DNA from: Brasenia schreberi
Taxonomy: Eukaryota > Streptophyta > Magnoliopsida > Nymphaeales > Cabombaceae
Assembly (NCBI GenBank): GCA_036023115.1
Contig: JAYKKT010000055.1
Location: 12,710,501 to 12,774,500 of the forward strand
Direction of reading: 5' to 3'
Length of the DNA: 64,000 nucleotides
Positions 9,641 to 19,457 of this stretch are shown one piece after another. A program made the position numbers and the translations under genes. How positions within the stretch are numbered: the first letter of the stretch is position 1; every line of letters starts with the position of its first letter. Under the pieces are notes generated by a model. That model made no database searches. It was not told the origin of the DNA and worked only from the letters and a program-made list of their open reading frames with translations.

Positions 9641-11566
9641 TCTTCCATTCAGGGTTATATAATCAACTTCGATCATTCTTTCAAGAAGTTTCAAAGGAGT
9701 TCGATTTTTTCAAAATCTTTTCAAAAAAGGAATTTAACATAAACCCTTATGAATATTCGGGCATTTTTCAAGTTTTGCTAATTTCTACCCACAACATCAA
9801 CAAATTTTCGATTTTTGTTGCCCTTTTCGAAGACATGGGGACATTTCTACTCAGGTTTGCCCACCTCTTGGGCTTTCTTTGGGGTGATATGATGCTATGC
9901 ACTCCATGTGACTCAAAATGGAAATACACGATTTTATGCAAGAGTGAATATATGAAATGTATCTCACAAGTCAAGAAGGAGATGCATTCTATGAAATTCG
10001 TTTCTTCATGGAAGGTGTCTAGGGGCTATATTTAAAAATGCCCCTAGCTTGAGAGAAATTTCGCATGGCCACATGGTGAAGGGCCATGGCTTTTCAAAAG
10101 GATTATGGATGGACAATGGTATGTTCATGTCCATGCACTTCCACGATTTTCCTAACATGATCATGATACTTTTTGCTCAAGGATGGAAAACATAACCAGC
10201 CCTAAGTGATCGTCATGGCCATCAGGTTTTAGTTTTGACATGGTCTTCATATTTCATCATGAGATTCATGTTCTTTATCCCAACACAATCAAGGTTTTCA
10301 TATAAACCTCAAGTTTTGAAAATCTTTCATTTCGAAGTATATGTAGGGTTAAATTTTTGAAATTTTGATCCCTTTTGAGAAAGCAATTTTTGGGAAATCC
10401 TTCCTTTTATATGAGGATGGTTTCATACCTGCCCTTTTGATTTGAAATATGTTTCCTATACTTGATTTTGGTCAAGCAGGGTTTTTGGAATTCATTTTGA
10501 AAATTCGTGCCTTCATGGGGCATTTGATCAAGTATGGGGAATGTGTCTTACAGAGGCACTTCAGCCACACGATACAGGGCTTGTCCTTTAATTGAGTCTT
10601 GAGTTTTGAACTCATACTCTGTTGAAAGGGGCTGCCATTTTGCCTACCTGTTGAGATAGGATTTTAAAAATGAGTGCTTTAATGAACATCATTCCCCTTT
10701 CCATAACATGGGAGATGATGTCTCGAATTTTGAAAGCCTACAGGAAGGCTAAGCACGATTTTTCTTTTGGCTTAGTGATTCTTGTCATATGCCAATAGAG
10801 TTTTCAAAATGTATGGCACATTTAGTATGAACAACATCTTCATTTGATCAAGTCAAGCAAACAATGCAGGATTTGCAAAGCATGGAAGGTTTTTATCAAA
10901 AGAATTTTGAAACGGCTTTTGTGAAATGATAACCCTTTTTCGAGATTCTCATTTCTTTTGAAATTTGCCTTGAATGTGTTGGATTTGATTCATAGGGAGA
11001 CCTGTCTACGAAGGCTCGATACTTAGGGGGTCGACTTTCATTGCCCCTTTGGTTTTACAAAACCATGAATTCGAGTTCTAAGATGATGTCTAGACTCGAT
11101 TCACATGAATGATTTCAGAGTGTGATGCATGATGCTTATGCACACACTATGGGTTAGGCTTGTTTCTAAAAATCCCCAATCTTTCTACAAGTCAAGGATT
11201 TTGCGAATTTCAGGAAGCTTGGAGGTGTTTATTCCTTCCTGCTTTGGTGATTCTCGAGTTTTTCTGTTTTGAAAAAGCTCTAGGCAAAAGGGTGTTCAAG
11301 ACCTAACTTTTTGGATTTTTGGGTTTTCGGGAGTTATATACAATTTTCGAAAAGCATTTTTACAATCTTCGAAAATGGACTTTGTACATGGCCAAAGGCT
11401 TTAAAACAAATTTCTTTTTGGAATTTTCATTTTTCCAAATGTTTTTGAGATTTTGTTTTGGGTTTTCAATTTTTTTTGGTTTTTGGCAAATATCTGATTT
11501 TTTTGGCTTTTTCAAAAGGAGGGATTTTCCCATGAACCTATAAAGAAAACATATATGAATCAGACT
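9640..11566 (-). pseudogene. Heavily decayed pol remnant of E2
   Basis: No reading frame survives, but nucleotide matches to the E4 pol are recognisable in the same order and strand. 9650-9790 resembles the integrase 3' end at 29760-29930; 10055-10215 resembles the integrase zinc-finger/core region at 30655-30830, including TGGTGAATGGCCATGG-like and CATGATCATGA-like blocks; 10500-10700 resembles the RNase H to aRNH linker at 31600-31790; 10980-11060 resembles the RT end at 32225-32300. The 5' half of RT is missing. Decay is far beyond that of E3, E4, E5 or E7, so E2 lost its polymerase long ago and any later movement needed enzymes from a relative. Homology is judged by eye, not by alignment score. 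Confidence 0.72.
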
Positions 11567-11779
11567 CTAATCAACAGGTCTAAGACATGGTTTTTGGGTT
11601 TTAGAGGTTCTACAGGGCACCCTTGACCCATATGGTCTTAGGTGGCGACTTTGGGGGTATGGGTGGGCTGTAGCCCAATCCATACTTTTGTCGATTGGCC
11701 TGAGGTAGGACAGGTTCGAGCCTACCTTGGTTTTGGGTCCCAAGCCCTGGTAGGGCTTATATCCCATATTCAGAATCAT
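11567..11779 (-). pseudogene. Fragment of the PR-RT linker (glycine-rich MGY...GLG motif)
   Basis: A 70-residue stretch beginning MILNMGYKPYQGLGPK. It corresponds to the end of the protease ORF of E4 (about 33672-33790), where the matching words are MLLNMGYITYQSLG. This segment of Tat-type elements lies between protease and RT; the GYxxxxGLG core resembles a G-patch, an RNA-binding motif, but the piece is too short to be sure. It follows ORF2 in a shifted frame, so the original E2 product probably ran from ORF2 into this segment before a frameshift. Confidence 0.6.
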
Positions 11780-11827
11780 GTTCCAAGACTTCTTGTTTTT
11801 TGAAAAGTTTTTGTATAAATCATGGCC

Positions 11828-12535
11828 TTAGAACAGGGAATCATCCATGTCGGGGATATATACCCTTTTGGATTTTGGGATTTTGGATTCTGGGGCGATG
11901 GAAGACTTGGGCTTCCATGCAACCCTGGTTTGGGAGGTTTGTTTCTCAAAGTAAACCGTGCTTGGTCCTTTGAGAAGTTTTGGATATTTTGGGGTGATGG
12001 AAGACTTGGGCTTCCACGCATCCCAGTTTTGGGAGATTTTGTCCTTAAGGAAAGCCATGCTTGGTTCCTTGAGGAACTTTGGATATTGCAAGGTGATGGA
12101 AGACTTGAGCTTCCACACAACCTGTATTTGGGAGAATTTTTCTTCGAGGGAAGACAAGCTTGCTCCCTCGAATTTTTTGACTTGCTCCCTAGGTTCAACT
12201 CGTGGTGCCCCTAGGGATGGATTTTTTTGTTTCAAAGCTCTAATCTTGGTTCCAGGGTACAAGACTAGGCTCGAAGAAATGGGTTTTTCTATGGCAGGGT
12301 TATGAGCTCCTAAGATGTCGATGCATGCATTAGGGGTCTCCATGTCTACCATTTTTTCAACTTCTTTTTGTTTTTGTTTTTGAAATTCTTTTGGCTGGTG
12401 TGGGATATTTGGCACACCTTGAAAATTCTCTAACTTAGACACATTTCGTGGGTTTGTGTGTGCAGAGGGGTTATCCAATGCATCTGACGACCCTATATGA
12501 AGAAGAGAGTTTTGAGAAGGATGGGTTTGAGGCAT
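11828..12535 (-). CDS. E2 ORF2: 235-residue protein with three 33-residue repeats
   Basis: I do not recognise this protein. It is hydrophilic, rich in Lys, Ser and Pro, with no signal peptide, no membrane segment, no zinc knuckle and none of the gag, protease or RT motifs. Its C-terminal half has three consecutive repeats of 33 residues with core WK.KSSI and YPK.LK.PS; in DNA they are 99-bp units beginning near 11897, 11996 and 12095. The last residues (YIPDMDDSLF) line up with MDDSKF near the end of the E4 protease ORF, so the frame joins the ordinary element backbone there. It lies 17 bp downstream of ORF1, in another frame. It stays open over 700 bp while the adjoining pol is shredded. It may be a replaced or extremely diverged gag/protease region; function unknown. 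Confidence 0.55.
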   Translation of the reverse strand: MPQTHPSQNSLLHIGSSDALDNPSAHTNPRNVSKLENFQGVPNIPHQPKEFQKQKQKEVEKMVDMETPNACIDILGAHNPAIEKPISSSLVLYPGTKIRALKQKNPSLGAPRVEPREQVKKFEGASLSSLEEKFSQIQVVWKLKSSITLQYPKFLKEPSMAFLKDKISQNWDAWKPKSSITPKYPKLLKGPSTVYFEKQTSQTRVAWKPKSSIAPESKIPKSKRVYIPDMDDSLF

Positions 12536-12552
12536 ACCTCTTTGTGGCTTGT

Positions 12553-13146
12553 CTACCTTTTCAGGGTGAGAGCAGGCCGTTTCCCGGGTAACTCTGTTTT
12601 TAGCCCCCGGGGTTTCACGAGGCGTTCCTTTTCGAAACGTACCTGTTTTTCACTCTCGTCACTTTGTGGGGTGTGGGTTTTATGTCCCATTGTGTGTGTG
12701 TGCCTAGACTTGGGAATTTCACTTGAATTTTTCGAAATTTCAAAGTTTGATTTTTCAATTTTTTTGTCTTTTTGAAATTTTTCAAGATTTTTTGAAACAA
12801 AAACAACGTTTTTTGAATTTTCTTTGGAATTTTCGAATTTTGGATTTGTGGGAGTGGAAGTCTCGCCCTTTTCTAGGGTTTGGCCTTTTACCTTAATTCC
12901 TTCATCGATTTTGAAATTGGTTTTCTTTTCACAATTTTTGTGTGCCCAAGAAGAGCTGCTACGGGATTTATGGGTTTTAAGCTCCTCGCTTAAAACTTCC
13001 ATTCTTTTGAAAATCGCCCGTATATTAGCTAGCGCTTCTCGTTCTTTGGCTGTTTTGAAAACCGCTTTTGATTTACTCGACGAGGATTTTGGTTTTCGCT
13101 CCATTTTCTGCAACTTTTCTAAGTATGCACGATTTTTGGAAAACAC
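12553..13146 (-). CDS. E2 ORF1: 197-residue Lys/Ser-rich protein in the gag position
   Basis: First ORF after the primer binding site (ATG about 80 nt from the LTR edge), exactly where gag starts in the other elements, yet it shows none of their gag words (YALSDFLP, RYDG.GD, SQFATFEELAN, zinc knuckle). Residues about 30-60 (KEREALANIRAIFKRMEV...) look helical and could form a short coiled coil. The middle and C-terminus are strongly basic and low in complexity (repeated S/K/E/N), ending KRPALTLKR. A basic, coiled-coil protein would suit RNA binding or particle assembly, but this is inference. The product could also be an ordinary low-complexity linker resembling the Lys-rich stretch between protease and RT in E4 (about 33300-33480). 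Recognised only as an element ORF. Confidence 0.55.
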   Translation of the reverse strand: MFSKNRAYLEKLQKMERKPKSSSSKSKAVFKTAKEREALANIRAIFKRMEVLSEELKTHKSRSSSSWAHKNCEKKTNFKIDEGIKVKGQTLEKGETSTPTNPKFENSKENSKNVVFVSKNLEKFQKDKKIEKSNFEISKNSSEIPKSRHTHTMGHKTHTPQSDESEKQVRFEKERLVKPRGLKTELPGKRPALTLKR

Positions 13147-13205
13147 CTTTTTTTTTCTAAAATTTTGAGTGTAACTTGTTTGTTTGAAATCAATTTAAGT
13201 CCCGA

Positions 13206-13223
13206 GTCCCACCGGGCGTGCCA
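13206..13223 (-). promoter_or_regulatory. E2 primer binding site
   Basis: Minus-strand TGGCACGCCCGGTGGGAC, five bases after the 5' LTR edge (13229). Starting in TGG, it pairs with a tRNA CCA end. The same site occurs at 24186-24203, 36546-36563 and 47321-47337 (-) and 54664-54681 (+). I cannot assign the tRNA from memory. Confidence 0.82.
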
Positions 13224-13769
13224 AAATCTGTAGACACGGAAAATCTTCGACTCCGAGTTTCTTAGGCCTGGAGCGAATCTTTTCGTGCTTATGTCGCTTT
13301 TAGGGCGTGCCAGCTAGCTTACTCAAACTAGCGAAGTAGTTTTGAAATATTTGACTTTTGAAAGGCGATTGCAGGCAAGCGGATCTTTTCGTCGCAGACC
13401 TTCTTGCACCGACGCGCAAGGGTCAGTCTGTACGCTTAGAGACTTCGTTTGAAACAAGCTAAAACTCAAAATCGATTTTTGAATAAACAGGTGTTTGAAA
13501 ATCCTTTTGAAATCATGCACTTGGCGAGTTTTTGATTTGGGCGACCCTAAGTCTTTCCATTTTATCCACTTAGGCGTGTTTGCACGTTTTGTTCGGGTTT
13601 TTTCGATGCAGGTATGCACTCTAGCTCGAGTATGGCGAGTATGTAATGCAACTCACACAACTTGAATGTAAAACCCAAAATTTAAAGACTTAGCAGAAGG
13701 GAAAACCCAAATTGAATGCAACTCACACGACTTGAATGTAAATTACAGAAATTTAAATATAGCTATATC

Positions 13770-14150
13770 TTAAGAGCAGAAAGGCTCAATGTGTGCGTGG
13801 GTGTTGTGTATAAATTGGAATGCAACACACGCAACTGAACCGTAAAACGCAACAGAGGGGAGATATAGATATATATAAGAGCGAGAAGGCTCAATGTGAG
13901 TGAGTGCTTTGAGTGTATAAATTAAAAGGCAACTCACGCAACTTGAATTTAAAACCCAACTGAAAGGGAAATACGTATATATACGTAAGAGCGGAAAGGC
14001 TCAATGTGAGTGAGCGCTTTGAGTGTATAAAATGAAAGACAACTCACACGACTTGAACCTTAAAAACCAACTGAATGTATATAAATAGGGCTATATCCTA
14101 TGGGCTGTTGAGGCCCGTTTGTGTGCGAAAGTGTGCAGATAAGAGCGGAA
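13770..14150 (-). repeat. LTR hairpin array (minus strand)
   Basis: AAGAGC...GGCTCAATG units near 13772, 13877, 13990 and 14142, spaced about 105-150 bp. Each forms GAGC/GCTC with a 6-nt loop of varying sequence (agaaag, gagaag, ggaaag). Confidence 0.75.
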
Positions 14151-14464
14151 AGGCTTGAGTGTACGTGTGTGTGTTTTGCATCAAGCACATATATTACATC
14201 CAGGGGAAGACAAGCTCTGTTATTACAACCCCATATGACGAATTGAATTGAATGGAAAGGGATTTGATATATATCGAAATCAACTTACACATTCCAGCCT
14301 TTTGAGTTAGGATCGTACAAGGGGCGAATCCACCTTCTTCTTATGGAGTCCGGGGCATGTGGGAGCGAAGCCGGAGAGCTTGAGAGCTTGGAGAGACTTG
14401 GAGTTCCGAGAGCTGCAAGCTACAATGGGTTTGGGTCTACTTGGGGCCGGTTTGGGCAAGGTAA

Positions 14465-15246
14465 GACTCGAGCCACCTTGGCTCAAGTTATAGGGTTTTT
14501 GTGTGGAATTCGGCCAACCTTTGGCCTTGGGTTTAGGTATGGTTTTTGACTTAGGATTAGGCCAGCATTTGCCTTGGTTTAGGTATGGTTTTTGACTTAG
14601 GATTAGGCCAGCATTTGGCCTTGGTTTTGGTCTTGTGAAACTCGAGCCAAGGTGGCTCGAGTGAAGTGATTTCCTCTAGGGTTCGGCCAACACTTGGCCT
14701 TAGGTTTACTTGTGTGACTTGAGCCAAAGGTGGCTCGAGTGAACTTGGTTTAGGGTAGAGTTGGGGATGAGTCCTAGGTTAGGTGTTGGCTGTCCTAGGC
14801 TAGTCACGGTTTAGGTCTTGTGAAACTCGAGCCAAGGTGGCACAAGTAGGGGGGGTTTAGGATAGAGTTTGGGCTGGGTTCTAGGCGAGGGCTAAGGTGA
14901 GCTTAGGGGTTGTCTTGCGTCTTTGGTAAGGGACCACGGCCTGGGTTAGGGGCTGGTTTAAAAGGTAGATGGCCTACCTTTAGGGCAGGCCAGGTTTTTG
15001 GCTAAAAAGCAAGGAAGCCCGACCACCTTTGGCCGGGCTGTTTTAGGTGGGTGGGGGAGGAAAAACCCAGCCGGTGGCTGGGTGGTTTTTAGGGTAGATG
15101 TCCTGCCTCAAGGCAGGCCAAAAATTTAGGTAGAAAGTGTGGGACACGGCCTGCAAGCAGGCCGCGGATCTTAGGAAAAAGGCTCGAGCCAAGGTGGCTC
15201 GAGCTAGGTAGTTTCAAATGGAAGTTCGGCCAACACTTGGCCGAAC
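14465..15246 (-). repeat. Second palindrome cluster (E2 5' LTR leader)
   Basis: Counterpart of 6351-7073: CTCGAGCCA/TGGCTCGAG near 14641 and 15182, GTTCGGCCA/TGGCCGAAC near 15224, GGCCTGC/GCAGGCC near 15149, and CCCAGCC/GGCTGGG near 15066. Confidence 0.82.
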
Positions 15247-15661
15247 TTTAGGTGGTTTATGGAGGTTGTTTAGGGTAGAGTTTAGGTGGTGGTCTTAGGT
15301 ACGAGACTTGGTGAAAAACGGCCAGGACTTGGCTGTTTTGGTGGCGGTTTTAGGGGCAGGTTTGGCTAGGATGGGTGGTCTAGAGAGGTTAGGGAAGAGG
15401 GGTTAGGTTAGGGCTTAGGGGACCTACCTTGGTTGCAACACCGCTCCAAGCTGCCAAGCTCCACCACGCCATGCTCCCAGCCAGCTTGTAGGGGACGTTC
15501 CTTGGTTGGTGCAGCCCTTGGCTCCATGAGCCAACCCAAACTCTCAAACCAAACTCACCTTGGCCAATAAGGCCTCTTCTCTCTCCTCCCCCCTTTATTT
15601 TCACGTGAAGGCCTCTCCCCTTTGAGCCTCACGTCCCAGCAATTTTCAAGCCCAGCACCTC

Positions 15662-15669
15662 TATTTATA
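15662..15669 (-). promoter_or_regulatory. LTR TATA box (minus strand)
   Basis: TATAAATA on the minus strand in the same CTCTATAAATAGAGG context as at 7500. This is the promoter copy that would drive the E2 genomic RNA. Confidence 0.74.
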
Positions 15670-16398
15670 GAGGTTTTAATTGGATCTTGGATCTTGGGTC
15701 TTGGATTTGGGTCTGGCTATCCGGATCCAATCCAAACTCTATGTGAATCTGGATCTCGGATATTTTGAGATCCAGATCAAATATTTATTTGGGTTTGGAT
15801 CTTGGATCTTGGATATTTTGAGATCCAGATCCAATCCAAATACTATTTGGATTTGGATCTGGATATTTTTGGGTCCAGACCCAATCCAGACTTTTCTTCT
15901 GCTCCTTGGTTTTCTAGTCCTTTCTGGTGCTTTTCACCGTTGGTTTCGAGCGGGCTTTGATTCATCGGACGCCAACTCTGGCCTGGGTCATCGTTTCGGT
16001 CCGCAGTTTTGGTCTTTGGCCGGTTCCTGTTGATACCAAACTCAGATTGCCGCACGGATTTCGTTTTTCATTATGACGGGACGTGTCTCGGACTTCTGTC
16101 AACTTCCTAAGGTACTGGGCTTCTTTCTGCATTTTAGAGCTGCTTTGCGCTTTTTCTTTGACCCAAATTATATTTTTACCCTTTTGTCGGGCTTTTCTCC
16201 GAACGGGCACTTTTTTCTTCCATTTTTGAACAGGGGGTGGCTTTTGAGACTCCGGGCTTGATTTTCTCTTCTTGCTGGGGCTTTCCTTTTGCCTTTTGTA
16301 CCTGTTTTCACATTTTAAAATGGGTTGTCATTTTGTCTCAAACGAGCTTTTTGTGTTTTTGAGAGTTTTTGATTTTTGGAAAATTCGGGGTGTTTACA

Positions 16399-17463
16399 AA
16401 ACCCATAAAGCAGAAGCTTAGGAAAATACATCTGAATGTACACGCACAAGTCAAAGAGGGTGTAGAAGATCTGCTAAAAGCCGGATTTATAAAACCTATT
16501 GCGTATTCTAATTGGTTATCAAACATCGTTGTGGTTCGAAAAACCAATGGGAAGATTCGAATATGCATCGATTTCAGAAACCTGAATAAAGCTACTCCAA
16601 AGGATAATTATCCTTTACCAAACATAGATTTTATAGTCGATAGTACTACAAATCACGAGATGTTTTCATTTATGGATGGATATTCAGGGTATAACCAAAT
16701 TAAATTAAGTCCACGAGATTAGGGTAAGACCCCGTGGGGCACGTACTGCTATACAGTCATGCCCTTTGGTTTGAAAAATGCCGGCGCAACATACTAGAGA
16801 GCCATGACCACGATCTTCCATGATCAGATTCATGAGCTCGTAGAGGTGTATGTAGATGATCTCTTGGTAAAATCCAAAACCCGATGCACTCATATCGAAT
16901 GTTTGCAAAAGATTTTCGAAAGGCTTAGACTTTACAAAGTAAAGCTAAACCCTAAAAAATGTGTATTCGGAGTAGAGTCTGGAAAACTTCTAGGCTTTAT
17001 GGTAAGCCAAAGGGGTATAGAAGTCGACCCCTCTAAGTGTCGAGCCATCATAGACATGGCTCCACCCTCCAATCTCACACAAATTCGTAGCCTCCAGGGT
17101 CGATTACAATCCATTCGCTGGTTTATATCACACCTGGCGACTAGAAGCGAACCCTTCAATAAACTGTTGAGGAAGGGCATGAAATTTTCATGGGATGACG
17201 ACTGCCGGAAGTCCTTCGGGAGACTAACGGCATATCTAGTTAATCCCCCCGTTTTGAATCCTCCAAAGCAAGGAAAACCTCTTTTACTCTATATTTCCGT
17301 GCATGTGAATGCTTTGGGAGCTCTATTAGCTCAATACGAGGATGACACCCATAAGGAGTATGCCATCTATTATATTTCAAAAACTCTCTTGGCTTACGAA
17401 AGGAATTATCAAGCCATGGAGAAGACGTGCTTGGCCCTAGTCTGGGCCTGCCAAAAATTTTGA
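16399..17463 (+). pseudogene. E3 pol part 1: reverse transcriptase and RNase H start
   Basis: Reverse transcriptase of a Tat-type Ty3/gypsy element, copying element RNA to cDNA. It starts mid-protein at KPIKQKLRK because E2 sits immediately upstream. Visible motifs: IRICIDFRNLNKAT, FSFMDGYSGYNQIKL, MPFGLKNAGAT, YVDD (16849-16860), LGFMVSQRGIEVDPSKC, then the first RNase H (LLLYISVHVNALGALLAQ ... ERNYQAMEKTCLALVWACQKF). Nonsense codons interrupt at 16720 and 16795, with a few codons missing between them, and TGA ends the frame at 17461 where relatives have Arg (compatible with CGA to TGA). The first RNase H lacks the usual catalytic Asp, as is usual in Tat elements, where a second RNase H takes over. 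Dead copy. Confidence 0.92.
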
Positions 17464-17503
17464 CACTATTTCCTAGATCATGAGATCTGGATAGTCTCCA
17501 AGC

Positions 17504-18985
17504 TTGATCCAATCAAGCACTAGTAGATTGGGCAAATGGCAGCTCCTTCTAATGGAGTATGACATGAAATACCATCACCAGATCTCCATTAAGGGGCAAG
17601 CCCTGGCTGACTACGTGACTGAGTTCCCCCTGGAGGATGCATATCCCACACTTGATGAAATGCCTGATGCAGGCATATTGCAAAACCATTTTCAAAACCA
17701 CATTTTGGCAAACTCTTTCGAAAACCAAGTGTGGAAAATGCACTTCGATGGGGCTCGAAACCAACGAGGGACCACTGGGGTCATCCTCATATCCCTTGAA
17801 AAGGGCGAGATTCCCATCGCAATCCGCCTAGATTTTGAATGTTCCAACAACATAGCTGAGTATGAAACACTCATACAAGGCTTAAGAGTTTCGAAAACTC
17901 TAGGGGCATCGTGCATCGAGGTCTTTGGAGATTCACTCCTTGTTATAAACCAGGTTTTGAAAATTTGGCAAGTACGTAATGAAAAACTACTTCCATATCA
18001 CGAGTTGGCCACTCGATTGGTTGAGTCATTCCAATCGTGTAAACTCACACACATAGGAAGAGAGGATAATGGCATTGCCGACGCCCTCTCCTCCTTGGGT
18101 TCAACCCTAAAGGTCGATCCCATTTCAGGAACTCGATCCTTAGAGATATGGCATGCTCCCAACGCATCCACACACGATTTGGATATTTGCAAAAGTAACC
18201 CAGATTCTGTTGAAAAACCTTGGTTTTACGACATCAAATGTTTTCTAGAAAATGGGGGATTCACCGAGGATGCCACATCCAAAGATAAGGCATTCATCCA
18301 TAAAATTTCAACCCGATACACCATTTTAGGTGGGGTTCTGTATAAAAAAAGCTTTACCGGCATCCTACTAAGATGTGTCGATCTAGAGGAGGCTAGGATT
18401 GTTATGCATGAGTTAAACGATGGAGAATGTGGAGGTCATGTTAATGCCAACATGATGGCAATGAAAATACTTAGAACGGGCTATTTTTCGTCCACCCTGA
18501 AAAAGGATTGTCACGATCATGTTAGGAAGTGTCATCCATGTCAAGTGCATGGCCACGCCATTCATATCCCCTCATCTTCATTACATTTTGTGGTCAGCCC
18601 CTGGCCATTTACCATGTGGGAGTTTGATATCGTAGGCCCGATCTTTCCAAAGGCATCGAATGGGCATAGATTCATTTTAGCAGCCATTGAGTATTTCTCC
18701 AAGTGGGTGGAAGCCATCTCCCTGACCAACGTACAGGGGCAACATGTGGTGGATTTCATTAGGAGGAATATCTTGGCTCGATTTGGGGTTCCACGAGACC
18801 TTGTGTCCGATAATGGCACCCCATTCAAAAACGAGCGGATGGTTAAGTTGTGCAACACGTATGGCATAACTCACCACTTCTCCTTGCCCTACTACCCTCA
18901 AGGCAACGGCCAAGCTAAAGCCACGAATAAGACTCTCATTAGTATAATTGAGAAGACATTAGAGAAGGCACGAGAAGCTGGATGA
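17504..18985 (+). pseudogene. E3 pol part 2: archaeal-type RNase H and integrase
   Basis: Continues pol after a small deletion around 17520 (relatives have about 8 more codons after DPIKH) that shifts frame. Residues about 80-205 are the second RNase H: FDGARNQRG, CSNNIAEYE, FGDSLLVINQ and REDNGIADALSS carry the Asp/Glu set. Then integrase: zinc finger HELNDGECGGH ... KCHPCQ, and the DDE core with FDIVGPIF, VSDNGTPF and YYPQGNGQAKATNKT. The frame breaks at 18985 because about 11 bases are missing relative to E7. The TRG GEC/GGH region is intact, so decay is recent compared with E2. Confidence 0.93.
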
Positions 18986-19043
18986 AGCCTTATGAGATTA
19001 TAAGACTTCCATCCGAACTCCCACGAATGCCACACCATTCGAA

Positions 19044-19457
19044 TTGGTCTATGGCACAAACGCCATTCTTCCCATTCATACGCAACTACACTCATTCCTT
19101 ACATCCATCGCACTCGACCTCCCCCTAGAGACGCTTCAGCATGCTAGGATGGCCGAACTAGATTTGCTAGATGAGAGGCGACTCCTTGCTATGGATCATG
19201 CTCATGCATACCGGCAAAGGATAGCTCGACATTATGGCAAACACATGAGACCTCGCCACTTTGAAGTGGGGGATCTGGTTTTGAAAATCATCCACTATCG
19301 TGGCCCACATCCACTTGGAAAGTGGCGCCCCAAGTGGGATGGACCCTATGTTGTACGTGCAACCACCACGAACAACTCATATTGGTTGATCGATGTAGAA
19401 GGTAGGAATTTAGCAGATCCTATCAACATTCAATACTTAAAGAAGTATTATGTGTAG
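19044..19457 (+). pseudogene. E3 pol part 3: integrase C-terminal domain
   Basis: The end of integrase after the frameshift near 18970. Visible: YGTNAILPIHT, ARMAELDLLDERRLLAMDHAHAYRQRIARHY, GDLVLKI, then GPHPLGKWRPKWDGPYVV, the GPY/F module used for chromatin or DNA contact in gypsy integrases. It ends at the conserved KKYYV-stop (19457), matching the KKYHV-stop of E4, E5 and E7. Confidence 0.92.

Larger units (their letters stand above)
5801..16398 (-). mobile_element. E2: non-autonomous Tat-type LTR retrotransposon
   Basis: Minus-strand element with 5' LTR 13229-16398, primer binding site 13206-13223, interior 8394-13228, PPT next to 8394 and 3' LTR 5801-8393. The 3' LTR lacks about 680 bp of U5, cut exactly where the E1 LTR ends. 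The interior has no usable gag, protease, RT or integrase: pol is a heavily decayed remnant (about 9640-11560), and two long ORFs of other origin occupy the gag position. Its 5' LTR ends cleanly (TTTACA, 16398) inside the RT region of E3, so E2 probably inserted into E3 and E1 later inserted into E2. Confidence 0.83.
13229..16398 (-). repeat. E2 5' LTR (3,170 bp, complete)
   Basis: Left edge TGTAGACACGG next to the primer binding site, right edge GGGTGTTTACA. From right to left (transcription sense): U3, TATA at 15662-15669, palindrome-rich leader (14465-15246), hairpin array (13770-14150), U5. It abuts E3 RT sequence directly at 16399. Palindromes matching those at 6351-7073 recur, several with a changed base in one arm (for example near 14466 and 14826), while 15017-15038 carries an extra GCCCGACCA/TGGCCGGGC pair. 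Confidence 0.88.
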
